A DNA stretch of 64,000 nt from JBAXEO01 sp964541375 (GTDB lineage Bacteria > Actinomycetota > Coriobacteriia > Anaerosomatales > JAAXUF01): assembly GCA_964541375.1 (NCBI GenBank), contig CAZIPT010000001.1:1-64000 (forward strand). Direction: 5' to 3'. Under the pieces are notes generated by a model. It saw only the letters and a list, made by a program, of their open reading frames with translations, was not told the DNA's origin and did not search any database. How positions within the stretch are numbered: the first letter of the stretch is position 1; every line of letters starts with the position of its first letter. The position numbers and the translations under genes were made by a program. Shown piece by piece: positions 7,985 to 17,460 of the stretch.

Positions 7985-10900
7985 CTACGGAGTCAGGCTC
8001 CAGGTCAACGCGAGCGTCTCGCCAGTCGCCAGCATCACCGCATTGGCGGTGTTGAAGCTGGTCTTGCGTTGGTAGTACTGGGAGAGCGAATTGGGCGTGG
8101 TGTTAGTCGCGCGGACCTTGTAGGTCGCTCCGCCCGGAACCACGATCGAGAACTGCCCCAGCGTGTTGGTGGTTCCGCTCTTCACTACCGAGCCGCCCGT
8201 GGTGTAGACGGTCACCGTGACGTTCCTCTGCGGCAGACCGTTGGCTGTGACGGTGCCTCCGATCGTGGTGGTCAGCTTGACACCGATGTCGCTGGAAACC
8301 GTCACGATGCTGCTCTCGGCCACCGTAATCACGGTCGCGCTACCGATCGTTGCTACGTGGTCGAAGTACTGCGCGAGCGACGCAGGCGTGGTCCCCGAGA
8401 AGCGGACATGGTAGACCCCCGCCGCCAGCCCGGCGATCGTGTACTTGCCGAGATTGTCGGTCAGCGCGCCCTTCAACGCTGCGTGGGTGTTCGCGTCGTA
8501 GACGGTCACCATGACGCCCTTGGCGGCCACCCCTTTGTTCGTCACCGTGCCGGAGATCTTCGACGTCCGATCGGCCGTGATGATGTCGGCGGTCGAACCC
8601 AGCAACGACTGGCCGCCTGCGTTATAGGCATACACGGTGTAGTAGTAGTGAGTCGCTCCCACCACGGTCAGATCGCTGAACGATAGCCCAGTGACCGTAC
8701 CGATCTTGGAGCCGAGAGATCCCTGCACCGTGGAGCGGTATACGTTGTAGCCAGTCGGGGCACCGGTGGATTCCGTCCAGGTCAGGTCGACCCTCGTCAG
8801 GCTTGGCGCCGTCGCGACGACGGTCCCGGGTTTGCCCGGCGGATCCATCGGCGTGATTGCGGTGACTGTGGGCACGGCCCATCCGGAAACACCGGCGGCG
8901 TTGTACGCAGCAACCCGGTAGTTGTAGACGCTCGCGGGCTGAACCGTCTGCGAGTCCGTCCAGCTTGCCGAGCCCCATGTGGTGAAGAGCCCGCATTCGG
9001 CGCTGGTGGGAACGCCCACGGTCCCCCACTGGCCGAGAGACCCGTCCGGGTTGACCGGCTGACGCTGGAGCATGAAACCGATCTCATTGTCGGCAATGTC
9101 TTGCCAGGTCAGTGTCACCGAACGCGACGTGGTCCCGAATACCTTCAGGTTCATCGGCGTCATTGGGATGTCGACCGGTGTGACCTTCGAGACCGGATCC
9201 GACATGGTCTCCCCGACCGAGTTGTACGCAGCGACCTTGTACCCGTAGGTCTTGCCTACATTGAGCGAGTCGCTCGTGAATGTGGTGGTGTCCGCGCTCA
9301 CCATGCCGACACGGTCCCACGATGCGGTGGCCTCATCCTGCCCATACCGCATCCAGACTTCGTAGCCGTCGGCCCCTGTCGACGCAGTCCAGTCGAGCTT
9401 GAGGGCAAACGGATTCCCGATCGTCTGGCCCAGCACCACGTCGCCCGGAGGGTTCGAAACGGTGAGGACCGGTTTGCTCGGCGCGCTGACGACGTTGGAG
9501 CGTGTGATATCGAAGGTGAAGGGCGTGCTCATGCCCGTCTTGAGCCAGGCTGCGTAAGCAAGACCACCCCAGTTGTCGACGAGCGCCGCCCCGTCGAGGT
9601 CCTTGGTGTTGGCGAAGTCGAGCGCTGGGTTCTCCGACAGATACGTGGGAACGAGCGGGTAGTTCGCGGTCAAGATGCTCGGCGGACCTTCGGGCCGCGG
9701 AGTGTTGGGAGGCGCCTTGTCCTTGAGCATCTCCATGAACGGCCGCGACTGGGCCTGGTACTGCATCTTGGCAATTGCGGCGAGACTCAAGCCCGGGGCC
9801 GCCGTGAAGCGGTAGGTCAGACGGTCGACGTTGGAGCTGAACCGGCTCATGTCGGTAGCGGGCGAGCAGCCGCCGACTTCGGGATTGCCAGTGTAGGTGA
9901 TGAACTTGACGCCGGCCGCCTCGTAGGCCGCCGACTCAAAGCCCAGTGGTGGAATCCTGTTGTCGAAGATCACAACGGGATTGAGCAGGTCGGGGGACTC
10001 GATGTAGGCGCCCTCTGTGCCGGAGCCGGTGACCTTCTCGTAGATCATCGCTTCATCGGCCGAGGTGATGGTCGTCGTGGTTGCTCGGCTGTCAGCGAGT
10101 GTCGCGGTTGCGGCATCGTACTCACCGGACTCGAACACGGAGTTGCCGACACCATCGATCACGTTGAGGTAGACCCACATCCGGCGGCCGTCTGGATAGC
10201 CGCTGGGCACCCGGTGCCCGGTGTTGTTGATGACAGCGACCTTGGCTTCATAGACACCCGGGCTGACCTCGACCGGGATGCTGGCTTCGATACTGACCGC
10301 CTCACGTAGTGAGAGCTGCGTGTTGCGCGTGGCACGATCCCACATCGTAGAGCGATCAGACATCATGCCCGGGAAGAGCCGCGTGTCGTTGCCTGTAGGC
10401 GCACCCACGATCTCGAGATCCACCTCGGGGTAGAGCACCTTCATCATCTGTGGCAGGTACATGTTGGCGCCCGCGAACTTGTGGAACGCCGTGCCACCGT
10501 CGGGGTTGCGATCCTTGCCGTAGGGGAAGTAGCCGGTGAACAGGGGGTCCGGGTTGAGCGCGATCGTCACGGTATCGCTGTACTCGTGCTTGTTCTTGGG
10601 CATGTGGCAGTCCTGGCAGCGCTTGTCGCCACCGACCACCGCGAGCGATGCAGGCGTCTTTCCGACCACACCGTCATGGTTCATGTCTTTGCCATAGTTG
10701 CTATAGAGCCATTCCGAGTATGTGCGCTGTTCAGGCATGCCGGTGCCGATCGGAACCGTCAGCTCGTGACAGGCGCCGCAGAACTCGCTGGTTCCCTGGA
10801 AGTCGATCTTGACCGTGGGGTGCTCGATCGAAATGGCCTGAGCGTTGTAGTCCTTGTTGCCAAAGCCGTCGCGCGGAACGTCTGCAGGTTCCTCGAACGC

Positions 10901-11824
10901 CGGGGCAAGCGAGCCATCGGGGTTGAAGGCATACTCCTGGCCGATGGAGTTGAACTGCGGGAGGCCCATCGCGATCCGGCGCGTGGGGCTCAGCATCTTG
11001 CCCGCCGCAGGCCAGGCGGTCGGGTACACCGCGTAGGTCTGCCCTGTGTAGGGGGTCCCGGCGTTGGGCACGGCGCTGTACGTGACGTCGACTGACCCCA
11101 CCCGTGGCCCGCCGTAGGTCATGCCGTCCATGTACTGGAGCGTTGCGTCGCCCATGGGGTCACCAGCAGATGGACCCTGCGGATACGGAACGCCGCTGTG
11201 CGGCCAGTCATAGACTCCGGTCATGAGATTGAAGGTCGGCGAGGCAGTGGGGAAGGTCGACCCTGGTACGGTGTTCATCGAGACGCCACCCATGACGCGG
11301 TGGCAGGCCTCGCACAGGATTCCTTCGTCGTCAGTCGAGGCCAAGATGCTGTGCATCATGTCCCCGCCCTGCGGATCGCCGTTGAGCTTGGGGTTGAATC
11401 GACCCGACTGCCAGCCGTTGGGGCTGTGGCACCGGAAGCACAGGTTGCCCGCACCCGGCACCGCGTCGTTCACGATGAGCTCGTTCGCGCGAAAGATCGG
11501 GTCCCGCGCGGACGACGCCATGTTGGTGCCGGCCCAGTTGGTGCCGTGGCTGACATTCTGATCGACCGAGCCGCTGTGACACGCCATGCACGTCACTGCG
11601 AACTCAAACACATTGTAGGGAGCCGGGAAGGTGATGTTGCTCAGCTCCTGCTCCTGTGTCCCCGGAAGCGGCATCGCACTCCTCGCGGAGCTGATCGGCG
11701 TCCGAGAAGGAATGTCGGCGTTGACCGGTGTCGCGCTCACGAGCAGTGCGAACACCACCACGAGTGCGACCATGCGCCCCGCTGAGCGACGTGTTCTCCG
11801 CGATGATGGGTTGATCCCGCTCAT
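7985..11824 (-). CDS. Exported pentaheme c-type cytochrome with fibronectin-like and carboxypeptidase-regulatory-like tail
   Basis: A 1279-aa exported protein. The signal peptide is residues 1-36 (hydrophobic core MVALVVVFALLVSA, cleavage near VNA). Five CXXCH heme sites lie in the first third: CMACH 79-83, CFRCH 129-133, CEACH 171-175, CGACH 349-353 and CQDCH 403-407. The rest has three or more fibronectin type III domains (from about residue 740; KLDWTASTGADGYEVWMRYG, VTLTWQDIADNEIGFMLQR, VDLTWTESTGAPTGYNVYRS) and two regulatory-like beta domains at the end. Family knowledge suggests extracytoplasmic electron transfer, with the beta domains reaching across or binding the cell surface. The ATG follows an excellent Shine-Dalgarno (AAGGAGGAGACCGAT). 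It is probably cotranscribed with the gene 31 bases upstream. Confidence 0.9.
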   Translation of the reverse strand: MSGINPSSRRTRRSAGRMVALVVVFALLVSATPVNADIPSRTPISSARSAMPLPGTQEQELSNITFPAPYNVFEFAVTCMACHSGSVDQNVSHGTNWAGTNMASSARDPIFRANELIVNDAVPGAGNLCFRCHSPNGWQSGRFNPKLNGDPQGGDMMHSILASTDDEGILCEACHRVMGGVSMNTVPGSTFPTASPTFNLMTGVYDWPHSGVPYPQGPSAGDPMGDATLQYMDGMTYGGPRVGSVDVTYSAVPNAGTPYTGQTYAVYPTAWPAAGKMLSPTRRIAMGLPQFNSIGQEYAFNPDGSLAPAFEEPADVPRDGFGNKDYNAQAISIEHPTVKIDFQGTSEFCGACHELTVPIGTGMPEQRTYSEWLYSNYGKDMNHDGVVGKTPASLAVVGGDKRCQDCHMPKNKHEYSDTVTIALNPDPLFTGYFPYGKDRNPDGGTAFHKFAGANMYLPQMMKVLYPEVDLEIVGAPTGNDTRLFPGMMSDRSTMWDRATRNTQLSLREAVSIEASIPVEVSPGVYEAKVAVINNTGHRVPSGYPDGRRMWVYLNVIDGVGNSVFESGEYDAATATLADSRATTTTITSADEAMIYEKVTGSGTEGAYIESPDLLNPVVIFDNRIPPLGFESAAYEAAGVKFITYTGNPEVGGCSPATDMSRFSSNVDRLTYRFTAAPGLSLAAIAKMQYQAQSRPFMEMLKDKAPPNTPRPEGPPSILTANYPLVPTYLSENPALDFANTKDLDGAALVDNWGGLAYAAWLKTGMSTPFTFDITRSNVVSAPSKPVLTVSNPPGDVVLGQTIGNPFALKLDWTASTGADGYEVWMRYGQDEATASWDRVGMVSADTTTFTSDSLNVGKTYGYKVAAYNSVGETMSDPVSKVTPVDIPMTPMNLKVFGTTSRSVTLTWQDIADNEIGFMLQRQPVNPDGSLGQWGTVGVPTSAECGLFTTWGSASWTDSQTVQPASVYNYRVAAYNAAGVSGWAVPTVTAITPMDPPGKPGTVVATAPSLTRVDLTWTESTGAPTGYNVYRSTVQGSLGSKIGTVTGLSFSDLTVVGATHYYYTVYAYNAGGQSLLGSTADIITADRTSKISGTVTNKGVAAKGVMVTVYDANTHAALKGALTDNLGKYTIAGLAAGVYHVRFSGTTPASLAQYFDHVATIGSATVITVAESSIVTVSSDIGVKLTTTIGGTVTANGLPQRNVTVTVYTTGGSVVKSGTTNTLGQFSIVVPGGATYKVRATNTTPNSLSQYYQRKTSFNTANAVMLATGETLALTWSLTP

Positions 11825-11855
11825 ATCGGTCTCCTCCTTGTGTAGCTGCAGACGC

Positions 11856-12680
11856 CTACTGCGAAGCAGGCGGTGAAACGCTGGGTATCACGAGCTGCCC
11901 GTCGAACTCGGCGGTCCCCTGGTACTCCCCCTGGCGGGCCGCTCGACCCCCGACCGCGTACGAGCCGACCAGCTCGACGAGCGCCTTCATGTCGTGCTTG
12001 CCGGATATGAGGTCCTCGGATGACTCGGCTCGCAGCGCACCCCGGTAAGAGCCCAGCGGGTTGCGAGCCTGCGTGCCAAGCCCGGCAGGCACAAGCCGCC
12101 ATGATCCCTGCAGGTAATGTCGGCCCGAGATGGTTCCTCCAGGCGCGTTGGAGGAGGGGACGAACTGGGTCAGCGTGATGGTAAAGCGGGCCTTGCGGCC
12201 ATCCTCGGACATTGCGTCTGCCGAAACGATCCGGCCTTGGGTCAGGGTGCCCTGCTGCGCCTGAGCCGTGTCGCCTTTCGCGAGGACCTTGGGGTTCGAG
12301 AGCGTCCACCCCTGTCCCGCCGGCGTCGGAGCGTCGGGCAGTGGTGACACCGCCGAGCCGCCCTTCCCGGGCGTGGCTGGCGTATGCGCTGCGGCGGCGC
12401 CAGCGGCCTTCGTGGCTGGATTTCCGGGTGAGTTTGCTTGAGACGATGCCTCTGCGCCGAAAACAACTGGTCCCTCTGCGGCACTCGAGGCGCTTCCCGC
12501 TGTGTTGGCGTCAGAGCTCAGGTCGGTCGTACTGGTAGCGGGGCCTGACGTGTGCGCCCGATCGACGGTGAGAACCACCGCGACGCTGGCAACGACGAGC
12601 ACCGCGGTGGCCGTTACGGCCGCGATCCGCGCTTTGCCGCTCCCCGGAATCCAAGAAAGCCTCGCCACTGAGAGCCCCAC
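11856..12680 (-). CDS. Membrane-anchored extracytoplasmic protein next to the cytochrome
   Basis: A 274-aa protein that I do not recognise. It has one N-terminal transmembrane helix (about residues 20-40, IAAVTATAVLVVASVAVVLT), a low-complexity Ala/Ser/Gly/Pro linker to about residue 125, and a C-terminal globular part of about 140 residues rich in beta strands (ITLTQFVPSS, GGTISGRHYLQGSWRLVPAG, YQGTAEFDGQLVIPSV). There are no heme motifs. It lies 31 bases upstream of the cytochrome gene on the same strand, so the two probably form one operon. A role as periplasmic partner or assembly factor for the cytochrome is inferred from position only. Confidence 0.75.
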   Translation of the reverse strand: MGLSVARLSWIPGSGKARIAAVTATAVLVVASVAVVLTVDRAHTSGPATSTTDLSSDANTAGSASSAAEGPVVFGAEASSQANSPGNPATKAAGAAAAHTPATPGKGGSAVSPLPDAPTPAGQGWTLSNPKVLAKGDTAQAQQGTLTQGRIVSADAMSEDGRKARFTITLTQFVPSSNAPGGTISGRHYLQGSWRLVPAGLGTQARNPLGSYRGALRAESSEDLISGKHDMKALVELVGSYAVGGRAARQGEYQGTAEFDGQLVIPSVSPPASQ

Positions 12681-12859
12681 CTCTCAAGGCCGTTGAACCC
12701 GCCTCGCCCGATGAATCCTCCCCGGGGCGAGACAAACGGCCGCAAAACCTATGTTCCGTAAGAGGGAGTGATGTAACCAGAATGCCCAGGCGAGGACGAT
12801 AAAGTGCCCTATGTGGCGATAGACGGTCGCCTCACCAAATTCGCGCGAAGCGCTGCGCT

Positions 12860-14770
12860 CTACGACGCCGTGGCCTGCCCCCTGGCCCGCTTGCGTTGCG
12901 CGCGAATGGCCACGGCTACGCCGGTGCCGATGAAGACGACGCCCAGGACCATGACCACGATGGGGCCTGCGATCGAGTCCGGGAACAGCTCGCCCAGGAT
13001 CGCCGGCAGGAACTGCCAGAGCCCCAGCGCGCTGATTCCCACGACGACGTAGCGCCGCGTCAGCAGGCCGAGGGCGAGCAGCACAACAGTCGCGGCAAGT
13101 CCTGACCAGAGCGCCCACGCGTGCGGCGAGTCGTTCCCCATCGACGCCATCGTCAGGAACCCGGCAACGACGCCCACCGTCCCGAGCGCAAGCGCGGCAT
13201 TCACGGGCCGCAGCAGGCCGGCGTATCCCATAGCGCCCCAGACCAACCCGATCACCAGCAGTACGAGCCCGACGACCCAGTACGGCCCTTCGGTCTGGGG
13301 CAGCGCGAGCGCCGTGATGCACGCTGTAGCCAGCGAGACCCCGAAGGCCAGCTGCTGCAACCCTGTGCGGCAGAACCACCAGACGATCCCGCCCACGATC
13401 ACGGCTGCGAGGGCTCCGACAAACAGGCCCCAATCGGCGGCGTTCGCGGGGGCGAGCAGGCCGCTGACGCCCAACACCCCGGACTTGAGAATGCGGTACA
13501 CCGCAAGGCCCTTGGTCGCCCCGATTCCGGCCACGCCGACCAGCAGCAGGAACTGCTGGAGCCGCCTCGCCCCGGGGTCATCTATGCGCCCGATCGCAAA
13601 CCCGCCGACAAGCCCGGCTATCGCCGCGACCAGGCAAACCGCGATCTGGCCCCAGGCGCCGATCTTGTCGGCATACGCCGTGACCAGCGCGATGCTGGCG
13701 CCCAGCGCGAACGCGCCGCCGATGTAGCCCAGGATCTCCGAGACGATGGGTATCACACGAGGTGGCTTCGCCGCGGTTGGCGGCTCAGGTTGCGGCGATT
13801 GCGGGTCCGTCTCCGCAGCGGCCGGCGCTCCGGCCTGCCCTCCTCGGCGCTTGCGAAGGGCGACGAAAGCGGCGGCGGCCATCAGCACGATGCCCAGCAT
13901 CAGGATGAGCACCGGGACCATGACGGAGCCCTGGAACTGCTCGGCGAGGAGCATCGGGATGAAGATCATCGCACCAGCAGAGCCGAAGCCCGTGACGACG
14001 ATTCGCTTGAGAAGCACACCGGCCAGCAGCATGAGGAGGGCGCCGCATAGTGCGACCCACAGGGGCCACATCGGCCGTTTGGCCCAGTCGAGGTTGGGGT
14101 TGTACGTCGAGAACGTGAACAACCCCAAGAGGATGCCTGTACACGAGATCACCAACGCGGTCGTCTCGCCCGGAGCCAGTAGCTTGCGCAGTCCCGCAAC
14201 GCCCCAGAGCAGCCCGATCGTGATCCAGACGGCCGAGTTGATCCAATCAGGAACGGTGAAACTGCGGAACGCCAGCTGGATCGCGAACATAGGGACGAAG
14301 AACACGCCCACCGCGACGGCAAGCTGCTGGAGCACGAAGCGATAGCGCCAGTAGACCACCGCACCGACAAGGGCGATACCGATGAAGCCAAAAAGGTATC
14401 CCCACTCGCTGGCACCGGGAACGGATACCTCAGGATTGGGCGGTACTCTGATGATCGCCTCGGCGACGTGGAATGCCGCGATTCCCGTGAACGCGCCGGT
14501 CGCCAACACGCCGAGCGCGAGCAGGAATTCCTGGAGCCGATGCGCCGCGCGGTCCTCGATGCGACCGATCAGCAGCCCGCCCGCTAGACAGGCGGCGGCG
14601 ACCAGGCCGGTGAGCGCCAGCTGACCGACGACCCCCAGCTTGTCCCAGAACATGCCGATGAGGACGGCTACCCCCGCGACGGCGAGGACTCCGCCCAGGT
14701 AGCTCATGATCTCGGTCGCCAGCGGAATGCGGTTGCCCGCCTCTGGTCTGGGCAGCTGTGACTCGTCCAC
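12860..14770 (-). CDS. Polytopic membrane protein with an internal tandem duplication
   Basis: A 636-aa protein with about 18-20 hydrophobic segments. It consists of two homologous halves of about 300 residues joined by a charged, Pro-rich linker. Matching pieces are EIMSYLGGVLAVAGVAVLIG and EILGYIGGAFALGASIALVT, then LLIGRIEDRAAHRLQEFLLA and FAIGRIDDPGARRLQQFLLL. The general look is that of DUF2157/DUF2339-type membrane proteins, but I cannot assign a family safely. The GTG at 14770 is preferred because GGGGGAG sits seven bases before it; an in-frame TTG lies at 14785. No function is proposed. It stands alone, with clear gaps on both sides. Confidence 0.8.
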   Translation of the reverse strand: MDESQLPRPEAGNRIPLATEIMSYLGGVLAVAGVAVLIGMFWDKLGVVGQLALTGLVAAACLAGGLLIGRIEDRAAHRLQEFLLALGVLATGAFTGIAAFHVAEAIIRVPPNPEVSVPGASEWGYLFGFIGIALVGAVVYWRYRFVLQQLAVAVGVFFVPMFAIQLAFRSFTVPDWINSAVWITIGLLWGVAGLRKLLAPGETTALVISCTGILLGLFTFSTYNPNLDWAKRPMWPLWVALCGALLMLLAGVLLKRIVVTGFGSAGAMIFIPMLLAEQFQGSVMVPVLILMLGIVLMAAAAFVALRKRRGGQAGAPAAAETDPQSPQPEPPTAAKPPRVIPIVSEILGYIGGAFALGASIALVTAYADKIGAWGQIAVCLVAAIAGLVGGFAIGRIDDPGARRLQQFLLLVGVAGIGATKGLAVYRILKSGVLGVSGLLAPANAADWGLFVGALAAVIVGGIVWWFCRTGLQQLAFGVSLATACITALALPQTEGPYWVVGLVLLVIGLVWGAMGYAGLLRPVNAALALGTVGVVAGFLTMASMGNDSPHAWALWSGLAATVVLLALGLLTRRYVVVGISALGLWQFLPAILGELFPDSIAGPIVVMVLGVVFIGTGVAVAIRAQRKRARGQATAS

Positions 14771-14903
14771 CGTTGGCTCCCCCAAGCGCTCGCCGAGAAG
14801 GTCGGCAGTCCGGGCCTCGCCCCGCCTCGGCCCTCGCCCTCCAGTCTACTCGGTTGATTCCCGCGAGAAGGCTCGAATCCACCGACGCGCGTCGTCCCGG
14901 CGG

Positions 14904-16307
14904 CTACGCCAGTCGAACCTCGCCGAGAGAGCCGTCAGCGCCGACGACAACGATTCGGTGGTGCCCTGTGTCTGCGCCGAGCAGTGTCGTGCCGTCGCTC
15001 CACACCCCGGCGGGCTCTCGCAGTTGCCCCTTCTCGCCAGCCGCTCCCGGCCACGGCGCGCATTCTCGGCTGGAGACGTCTACCCGCTTGAGACGGTCGT
15101 TGTAGGTGTCGGCAACGGCGAGCGCGCCTGCGTGCGGTGCCACGTCCTCGCAGTGCTGCAGCAGCACGCGGTCGCCCACTCCGTCGCGATCGCCGAAGTC
15201 GAACAGGTCGGTGCCCACGACGGTGGTGACCGCATCGTTTGTGGCGAGCCGCACGGCCGACGACTCGCTGTCGGCGAACGCGAGCGACCCGTCAGGCGTG
15301 ACCGCGACGCCGGTAGGCTGAGCGAGTAGGGCGTGCAGGGGCGGCCCGTCGGCGATGCTCTCGCCACCGGTCCCGGCGAGCAACGAAAGCGCGCGGGCCT
15401 CCGGATCGAGCCACCAGAGCTGGTGGGTCCCCGCCATCGTGACCGCCAGTCGTCCCCCGGCCGAGGCCAGGCCCCACGGCGAGCGCAACTCCGTCTGACC
15501 CGCCGGCCCGGGCGTCACCGCGTGGGCGCCGAGCTCACCGGTGCCGGCAACACGTTCCCGTTCGCCCGCGCGGAGCTGCCAGATCGCATGTCCCGCGCGG
15601 TCGGCGACGTAGAGGCTGCCGCCCAGCTCGGCGAGTCCGCGCGGCTCGACGAAGCCGCCATGCTCGGCGATCACGGTCGCGGCGGTCTCGGCGGCGTCCC
15701 AAGAACACTCGAGCACCCGGCCGTGACCGGTGTCGGCGATCCAGAGGCGGTCGCCGTCGATGATGGCGCGCGTCGGGTAGCGCAGCGGCCCCTCGTGGCG
15801 AGCCAGCGTGGATGGATACGGGTCGGCTCCGCTGGCGAGCGTGCCCTTGGCCCGGGACTTCTCGGCGATCGACTCGATCTGGGCACCCACTTCCTCGGCG
15901 GAGAACTCACCTTGCCTGACCAGGGCGATGTAGCCCTCGGGGTCGATGACCACGATCGTCGGCCACGCGCTGACCGCGTAGTCCTTCCAGACGCGGAACT
16001 GGCGGTCGTTGACCACGGGATGCATCACGCCCAAGCGGTCGCACGCCTCGGCGATGCGGTCCGTGAATCGCTCGGTCGGGTACTTGCCGGCTTGGACGCC
16101 GATGACGGTAAGGCTGTCGGCGAAGCGCTCGTGAAGCTCCCGTACACGCGGGAGCGCATGCATGCAGTTGATTCAACCGTAGGTCCAGAAGTCGAGCAGG
16201 ACCATCCTGCCCCGAAGGTCCGAGAGACGGATCGGATCGGTCCCGACCCACTCCAGACCCTCGCGAAACTCCGAAGCGTGTACTCTGCCGCGCAGAAACG
16301 GAACCAT
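14904..16307 (-). CDS. Probable selenoprotein: thioredoxin-like domain plus NHL-repeat propeller (NHLRC2-like), Sec at an in-frame TGA
   Basis: A 467-aa protein if TGA 16173-16175 is read as selenocysteine (residue 45). Residues about 1-150 form a TlpA/NHLRC2-type thioredoxin fold: VLLDFWTYG, then the TGA codon, then INCMHALPRV, and later AWPTIVVIDPEGYIALVRQG. In relatives the same place reads WTYGCINC, so TGA stands exactly at the first Cys of the CXXC pair, giving U45-I-N-C48. Residues about 160-467 carry NHL repeats (LWIADTGHGRVLE, GLAELGGSLYVADRAGHA, LAFADSESSAVRLA) that fold as a propeller. Frame, codon use and homology continue on both sides of the TGA. Start ATG 16307 follows CGAGG. 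A SECIS-like hairpin starts 17 bases after the TGA. No signal peptide is visible, so a cytoplasmic redox role is likely; the substrate is unknown. Selenocysteine machinery must be looked for elsewhere in the genome. Confidence 0.82.
16136..16155 (-). promoter_or_regulatory. Candidate bacterial SECIS hairpin
   Basis: On the minus strand the RNA just after the TGA forms a perfect 7-bp stem, GCTCCCG pairing with CGGGAGC, closed by the 6-base loop CGTGTA. The stem begins 17 bases and the loop 24 bases downstream of the TGA. Bacterial SECIS elements are hairpins inside the coding region at about this distance, with a G near the start of the apical loop; both features are met. The hairpin also encodes ordinary residues of the protein (ALPRVRE). 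SelB recognition is inferred. Confidence 0.75.
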
Positions 16308-16448
16308 GATGCCTCGATTCTGGGAATGCACCGCTCTCCACCAAGGGTTGTTCCCGCAACCGCGTGCCCGAAGCGCGAGATGCCCTCTCGGGTATGAACT
16401 GTCCAGCCCGCCAGACTCGCCTCCCGCCCAAGACCGAGAGAAGCCGCA

Positions 16449-17324
16449 ATGAAATCCGAGTTGAAAGCTTACGGTCCGGTTGAGGGCCGCACGATCGTCG
16501 TAACCGGAGGCACCAACGGGATCGGCCATGAGGCGGTCCGGGCGCTGTCCGCGGCCGGCGCGACGGTTGTGATCGTGTCGCGCAGCGCCGAGCGGACCCG
16601 TGCGGCGGCCGAGCTTGTCACCGTACTCACCGGGGTGCGTGTCGAGACCGCCGTCGCCGACTTCGCCGACCTCGCGCAAGTGAGGGCCGTCGCAACCGAG
16701 CTGCTCGAACGCTTCGGCCGCATCGACGTACTCGCCAACAACGCAGGAGCCATCTACCCTTCTCGGCAGGTCACGGTCGACGGGTACGAGATGACCTGGC
16801 AGGTCGACTACCTCGCGCCGTTCCTGCTGACGAACCTGCTCAAGCCCGCGCTCGTTGCGGCCGCGCCGTCGAGGGTGATCTCGGTGTCCTCGGACGCACA
16901 CCAGGGGGCATGGCGGGGCCTGAACTTCGACGACCTGAACGGCGAGAATTCATGGAGCTCGTTCTCCGCCTACTCAAAGGCCAAGCTCGCAAACATCATG
17001 TTCGCGGCCGAGCTCGCGCGCCGCTGGGCGCCGCTGGGAGTGATGTCGAACTCGATGCATCCCGGAATCGTCCGCACGGGCTTTGGCCGCAGCGGCGACT
17101 GGAACGAACGCGGACTGTGGTCTCTGACCAACCTCTGGGCGCTCACTCCCGAGCAGGGCGCTGACACGCTGGTCTACCTCGCCTCGTCACCGGAAGTCGA
17201 GGGAGTGACCGGCCAGTACTTCTACAAGTGCTCCCCCAAGCAGCCGAGCAGACCGGCCCGAGACGTCGCGACCCAGGAGCGACTGTGGCGCGTGACCGCC
17301 GAGCTGCTGGGGCTGGATTCGTAG
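16449..17324 (+). CDS. Short-chain dehydrogenase/reductase (retinol-dehydrogenase-like)
   Basis: A 291-aa classical-type SDR. The Rossmann nucleotide motif TGGTNGIG lies at residues 19-26, NNAG around residue 97, and the catalytic YSKAK follows SFSAYSK around residue 175; a serine triad member sits in VISVSSDAHQG. The longer C-terminal part and HPGIVRTGF resemble the retinol dehydrogenase/WW-domain oxidoreductase group, which usually prefers NADP(H). Members reduce or oxidise carbonyl and alcohol groups of varied small molecules; the substrate is unknown. It is divergent from the selenoprotein gene with 141 bases between them, so the two could share a control region. Confidence 0.88.
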   Translation: MKSELKAYGPVEGRTIVVTGGTNGIGHEAVRALSAAGATVVIVSRSAERTRAAAELVTVLTGVRVETAVADFADLAQVRAVATELLERFGRIDVLANNAGAIYPSRQVTVDGYEMTWQVDYLAPFLLTNLLKPALVAAAPSRVISVSSDAHQGAWRGLNFDDLNGENSWSSFSAYSKAKLANIMFAAELARRWAPLGVMSNSMHPGIVRTGFGRSGDWNERGLWSLTNLWALTPEQGADTLVYLASSPEVEGVTGQYFYKCSPKQPSRPARDVATQERLWRVTAELLGLDS

Positions 17325-17460
17325 CTCTCCCGATCCCCGCACCAGCATCCTCGCTGCTCGGGCGTGGTGACCCACGTCACAGGTCCCTTTGCGCATCGCT
17401 CAAGAGCGCCGAGGACCCTCCGATACTAGAGGTGGAGTCTCTCGAAGGGGCGTTGCTGTG

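Noticed and set aside
14904..16163. NHL protein starting at ATG 16163, just after the TGA
   Set aside because: This start would remove the first half of the thioredoxin fold, has no ribosome site, and leaves a conserved N-terminal half (VLLDFWTYG) in the same frame unexplained.
15333..16397. 354-codon plus-strand frame opposite the selenoprotein gene
   Set aside because: It is a shadow of the opposite strand with no homology; I kept the minus-strand gene because of thioredoxin and NHL motifs.
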